Positions 61,501-64,000 of a stretch of DNA of 64,000 bases are shown one piece after another (position 1 is the first letter of the stretch; each line of letters begins with the position of its first letter). Made by a program: the position numbers and the translations under genes. The stretch covers positions 3,844,001 through 3,908,000 of the forward strand of contig NZ_CP126084.1 of the NCBI RefSeq assembly GCF_030122845.1, given 5' to 3'. The notes beneath the pieces are model-generated. The model saw only the letters and a list, made by a program, of their open reading frames with translations. It made no database searches and was not told the origin of the DNA. Origin of the DNA: Paenibacillus woosongensis. GTDB taxonomy: Bacteria > Bacillota > Bacilli > Paenibacillales > Paenibacillaceae.

Positions 61501-64000
61501 GAAGCTATATGCTGCCCCTCTACCGCGCCATTCGCGAGATGCCCGCCGTGAACGGATTGCTGTGCCAGATGCTTGCTCTGCACCGCATCAGCCTGCAAAT
61601 GAACCGATTGTACGGCATCGTTCTGTAATACATCGCCATCCACAATACCTGCCTGCAGGTGTATTCGTTCAATTGCTCCCGGCGTAATATCGGCCCCAGC
61701 GACTCCGTCCTCCGGCAGAAGCCCCCGCTGCTGCAGCTCGGCGGACAAATTCCCCTTCTGCACAGCTTGCTGCCGGATATGCCATGCCTCGATCGCTTCG
61801 GCAGCAATATGCTGTCCGCCGACAGCCCCTTCCGATACGTGGCGGGATTGTATCACGCTATCGGTCAAATGCTGACTAAGCACAGATTCAACACTAATAT
61901 GTTGCCGTTGTATGGAATCTGGCATCAAATGCAGGGAACCAACTACACCGGTTTGCAGCACGGCTCCATCGACGGATCTAGGGTGTAAATGTTCTCGGCC
62001 TACCGAGCCCGGCATCAAGTCATCTCCGCTGACTCCGCCCTCGGGAAGCAATCCGTCACGGCGTAATTCGGGCGCTAAATGATCACCCGTAATGGATTCA
62101 GGGCTTATATGCCGCGATTCTAGCACCGCTTTGCCGATATGCCGGCCCTTAATGACTTCCTCGCCCAAATGCCGATCCTGCACTGCGTTCTCTTTTAGCT
62201 TGGCAGCCGTAACCGCTCCATCATTCAACGCCTTTTCCGATACTGAACCATCTGAGAAATGGTGACCCTTCAATACGCCCGTACCGAGGTGCCTGCTAGT
62301 TACAGCTTCTGTTGCAACATGCTCGGACAATACGGCTCCCGGTGCCAGCGCGTCGCTTTGGACGGCCTCTCTCGATATATGCCGGGTCAGGATAGAAGCA
62401 GGAGCAAGCTTGGAGGAGACTACGCTTCCTTCAGCAAGCTTGGATACCGTTACGGCCAAATCATTAATTTTGTCGCTTGTAACGCATTCGGGAGACAGTT
62501 TCAGCGAAGTGATAGAATGATCCTGTAAATGGTGGGTAAATACGGCTCCATGATTAATATGCTCCTCTTCAACGGCCCCTGGCTGCAGTTGAATCCCTCC
62601 GACGCTCTCCGGTGCTAAATGAGGGGCATGAACAGCTCCTTGAGCCAGATGGTAAGAATGGATCGCCCCGGCATCGATAGCCTTGGCTGTGACAGCTCCG
62701 TCGGCAATCTTACTTCCGGTGATGCTCCCGTCCTTCAGTTTCTCGGAGATAATTGCCCCCTTCTGAATATGGGGCGTTGAAACGGAGTTTTGCGCCAAAT
62801 GCCGATCCCCAACTTCACCTTCACCAATTTTATCTCCGGTCACAGCATCTTCTGCGATATGCCACTCCTCAATGGCATAGGACATGATATGCCCTCCCTG
62901 TACGGATTCAGCCGCGATGTTCGGAGACTTCACCGCGCCGGGGGCAAGCTGTGCTGATTGAATCGAACCGGGGGCAAGATGCCTGGTCAATACAGCTTCA
63001 TCCGCTATTTTTTGCGGTAAAATGCTTTGGTCGGCGATTTTCGATGAGGTGACCGCCTGCTCGACGATTTGCATCGTGCCTACCGATTGATCAGACAGCT
63101 TCGTCGAAAGAATGCTGCGATCGGCCAGATGCTTGCCTTTGATTTGCCCTGCCCCGATATGCTCTTCGCCAATGCTGCTTGCACGAATATGAACCCGGTC
63201 AATCGATTCCGGCGCGAGATGCTCCGACTGGACGGCGTTCTCCTTAATATGCTGCGATGAGATGATCTTGTTCTCCAATTGCTCTGTTCCGACGCTAGAG
63301 TAGGCCAGCTGTTCTTTCCCAATCAGTCCGGGAGCCAAATTGCGCACATTAATCGCATCCTCGGCTAAATGGCGGCTTTGAATAGCACCGTCTTGAATTT
63401 TTCCCCCAGTAACAGCGCCGTCGCGAAGCTTGGAAGATGTGATGGACTGGTCGGCAAGCTTGGAGTTATCGATGACACCGTTGGCCAAATTGATCGTTTG
63501 AATACTGCCGCTCATAATTTTATCCGAGGTCACGGCTTGATCCTGCAGTAAATCCGTGGTCACGATCCAATCGCTCAAGTGGCGGCTCTGAATCGAATGA
63601 TCGGCCAGTTTGTCAGCTACGATGATGCCGTCAGCCAGCTTATCTGAAGTAATGCTGCCTTCCTGAAGCTTCTCCCCCCCAATGGAACGATTCCTGATCG
63701 TTCTTCCCTCGATGGAGCCGTCAACCAGATGCTCACCCGTAATGGATTCAGGTGCAATTTTGGATGAGGTTACCGCCCCATCGGCAATCTTGATGCCTTG
63801 GACAGCATAATCGGCTAGCCAGGCCGTGCCGATCGTCCCATACTTGATTCTCGATGCATCGATCGTATAAGGGGCGATTTTCGGCCCTGTTACGGCGGCA
63901 TCTCTCAAATCGTTCGTATAGACGATCCCTTCGTCAACAAGAGGTGTCTTCTTCTCCGCCAGATGCGCCGCCAAATTCAGGTTGGATAACGGTGCTTCAT
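58548..64000 (-). CDS. Giant decapeptide-repeat protein, WIAG-tail type, partial at window edge
   Basis: At least 1,816 codons are visible and the frame is still open at the window edge, so the N-terminus is missing. Almost all of it is built of ten-residue repeats of the form x-x-(V/I)-x-x-x-(H/K)-(L/I)-x-x, for example GSVSRAHLQP. The upstream third (about 62150-63900) is irregular decads. The next part is ten super-modules of 110 residues (eleven decads), each marked by one off-pattern decad ELRQEGLLPE. The last 95 or so residues are a non-repeat domain ending in FVTWIAVGSLN. I recall the name WIAG-tail for such Paenibacillus proteins. The repeats suggest a long beta-structured stalk, perhaps on the cell or spore surface; this is inference. 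No anchor or signal can be seen in the visible part. Confidence 0.88.
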   Translation of the reverse strand, partial: EAPLSNLNLAAHLAEKKTPLVDEGIVYTNDLRDAAVTGPKIAPYTIDASRIKYGTIGTAWLADYAVQGIKIADGAVTSSKIAPESITGEHLVDGSIEGRTIRNRSIGGEKLQEGSITSDKLADGIIVADKLADHSIQSRHLSDWIVTTDLLQDQAVTSDKIMSGSIQTINLANGVIDNSKLADQSITSSKLRDGAVTGGKIQDGAIQSRHLAEDAINVRNLAPGLIGKEQLAYSSVGTEQLENKIISSQHIKENAVQSEHLAPESIDRVHIRASSIGEEHIGAGQIKGKHLADRSILSTKLSDQSVGTMQIVEQAVTSSKIADQSILPQKIADEAVLTRHLAPGSIQSAQLAPGAVKSPNIAAESVQGGHIMSYAIEEWHIAEDAVTGDKIGEGEVGDRHLAQNSVSTPHIQKGAIISEKLKDGSITGSKIADGAVTAKAIDAGAIHSYHLAQGAVHAPHLAPESVGGIQLQPGAVEEEHINHGAVFTHHLQDHSITSLKLSPECVTSDKINDLAVTVSKLAEGSVVSSKLAPASILTRHISREAVQSDALAPGAVLSEHVATEAVTSRHLGTGVLKGHHFSDGSVSEKALNDGAVTAAKLKENAVQDRHLGEEVIKGRHIGKAVLESRHISPESITGDHLAPELRRDGLLPEGGVSGDDLMPGSVGREHLHPRSVDGAVLQTGVVGSLHLMPDSIQRQHISVESVLSQHLTDSVIQSRHVSEGAVGGQHIAAEAIEAWHIRQQAVQKGNLSAELQQRGLLPEDGVAGADITPGAIERIHLQAGIVDGDVLQNDAVQSVHLQADAVQSKHLAQQSVHGGHLANGAVEGQHIASGSIDGQHIADASLGSRHLQPKAVEVEHLSAELRQEGLLPETGIAGKDIMQGSISRVHLQEGAVDSDVLQRESVSSSKLQPRSVLPYHLSDESVNGQHLTDAAIEARHLTEGSVEEKHLADSSVDARHIRPHAVQLEHLSSDLHREGLLPEGGIVSKDVAAGVIGRIHLQSGVVDGDVLLGESVNSSHIQNEAVQGHHLAEGAVQSRHLSPGSVKMEHLCENSVNGRHLADSSVESRQISPQAVQVKHLSIDLQRNGLLPEAGVRGSDLAAGSVSRAHLHPGAVDSVVLQEESVGAAHLQAGAVQSYHLAEQLIQSQHLATGQVESRHLSEGIVSASHIAERVVSSRHIDAGTLKAEHLSAELRQEGLLPEGGVKGSDLAAGSVSRAHLQPDAVDSAVLQEESVGTSHLQAEAIQSYHLADELIQSQHLAVGQVESRHLSEGLISESHIAAGAVSSRHISAGTVTPEHLSADLRQEGLLPEGGVKGSDLAAGSVSRTHLQPGVVDGEVLQEESVGASHLQAEAIQSYHLADELIQSQHLAVGQVESRHLSEGLISESHIAAGAVSSRHIGAGTLKAEHLSAELRQEGLLPEGGVKGSDLAAGSVSRTHLQPGVVDGEVLQEESVGASHLQAEAIQSYHLADELIQSQHLATGQVESRHLSEGIVSASHIAAGAVSSRHIGAGTLKAEHLSAELRQEGLLPEGGVKGSDLAAGSVSRAHLQPDAVDSAVLQEESVGTAHLQAEAIQSYHLADELIQSQHLATGQVESRHLSEGIVSASHIAAGAVSSRHIGAGTLKAEHLSAELRQEGLLPEGGVKGSDLAAGSVSRAHLQLSAVDGAVLQEESVGTAHLQAGAVQGNHLADAVIQSQHLSAGAIESPHIKQGAVQLEHLSVSPVIAIRDQPTMQQFGMAAFLLQNHEESTEVMVLLEEPFAHAHYVIVAMANNPGYYVSLKSQEPDSAILEISRMKPSSRNYGFVTWIAVGSLN
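58830..62140 (-). repeat. Ten tandem 330-bp repeats inside the giant gene
   Basis: The DNA for GLLPE recurs at about 59068, 59398, 59728, 60058, 60388, 60718, 61048, 61378, 61708 and 62038, exactly 330 bases apart every time. The five copies nearest the 3' end are nearly identical (for example 59101-59290 and 59431-59620 look the same over 190 bases). The five further upstream are diverged in sequence but not in length. Confidence 0.93.

Noticed and set aside
58548-63974. Repeat region as a CRISPR array
   Set aside because: The 330-bp units are translated without interruption, the spacing is far too long, and there are no unique spacers or cas genes.
58548-63974. Pentapeptide-repeat (A(D/N)Lxx) classification of the giant protein
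   Set aside because: The period is ten residues with V/I at position 3 and H/K-L/I at positions 7-8, not the five-residue pattern.
58548-63974. TTG at 63974 as the true start of the giant protein
   Set aside because: The frame stays open to the window edge (reading EAPLSNLNL before it) and no ribosome site is present, so the gene probably begins outside.

Overview
The window looks like chromosome from a Paenibacillus-type member of the Bacillota. The signs are the many YesM/YesN-type two-component systems beside CUT1 sugar ABC transporters, strong AGGAGG ribosome sites, a ccpN-yqfL pair as in Bacillus, catabolite-response (cre) sites, and a very long decapeptide-repeat protein of a kind I recall from Paenibacillus annotations. 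I see no tRNA, rRNA, CRISPR array or intact insertion sequence. Two coding regions run off the window: a response regulator at the left edge and the giant repeat protein at the right edge.

Layout. 1-6.6 kb is a xylan module: a YesN regulator (cut by the edge), a YesM kinase, a GH52 beta-xylosidase and a divergent AraC regulator. 6.6-7.4 kb is non-coding and holds a palindromic element, an IS-like remnant and copy A of a dispersed repeat. 7.4-18.4 kb is a mannoside module: polyol dehydrogenase, D-lyxose/mannose isomerase, GH2 beta-mannosidase and a complete CUT1 transporter, all on the minus strand, with a divergent YesM/YesN pair. 18.5-25.1 kb is a second CUT1 transporter with its own divergent YesN/YesM pair. 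After repeat copy B come a secreted GH43 arabinanase, galactokinase, GH35 and GH42 beta-galactosidases and an AraC regulator (25.9-34 kb). 34-35 kb is a decayed LplA-type binding-protein gene. 35.3-38.6 kb is a tightly coupled glycan cluster: (alpha/alpha)6 glycosidase-like protein, GT4 glycosyltransferase and sugar nucleotidyltransferase. 39.2-44.1 kb has an ECF sigma/anti-sigma pair divergent from a NEW3-domain protein and an ABC-2 type exporter. Repeat copy C follows, then a radical SAM enzyme and a PL1 pectate lyase. 47.2-49.9 kb is central carbon control: class II fructose-1,6-bisphosphatase, PPDK regulatory protein and CcpN. 50-58 kb holds an orphan type II thioesterase, an AraC / Gfo-Idh-MocA / ThuA / Gfo-Idh-MocA module, and a KDG module (aldolase, kinase, LacI regulator). 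58.5-64 kb is the giant repeat protein.

Together the genes read as a plant cell-wall scavenging region (xylan, mannan, arabinan, galactan and pectin). Hydrolases are paired with oligosaccharide importers, sensor kinases and sugar catabolic enzymes. The pectin branch would feed the KDG enzymes and the neighbouring gluconeogenic regulators. The least explained items are the giant decapeptide-repeat protein, whose gene keeps an exact 330-bp period over ten units, and a roughly 190-bp dispersed intergenic element present in three copies with differing tandem-repeat flanks.
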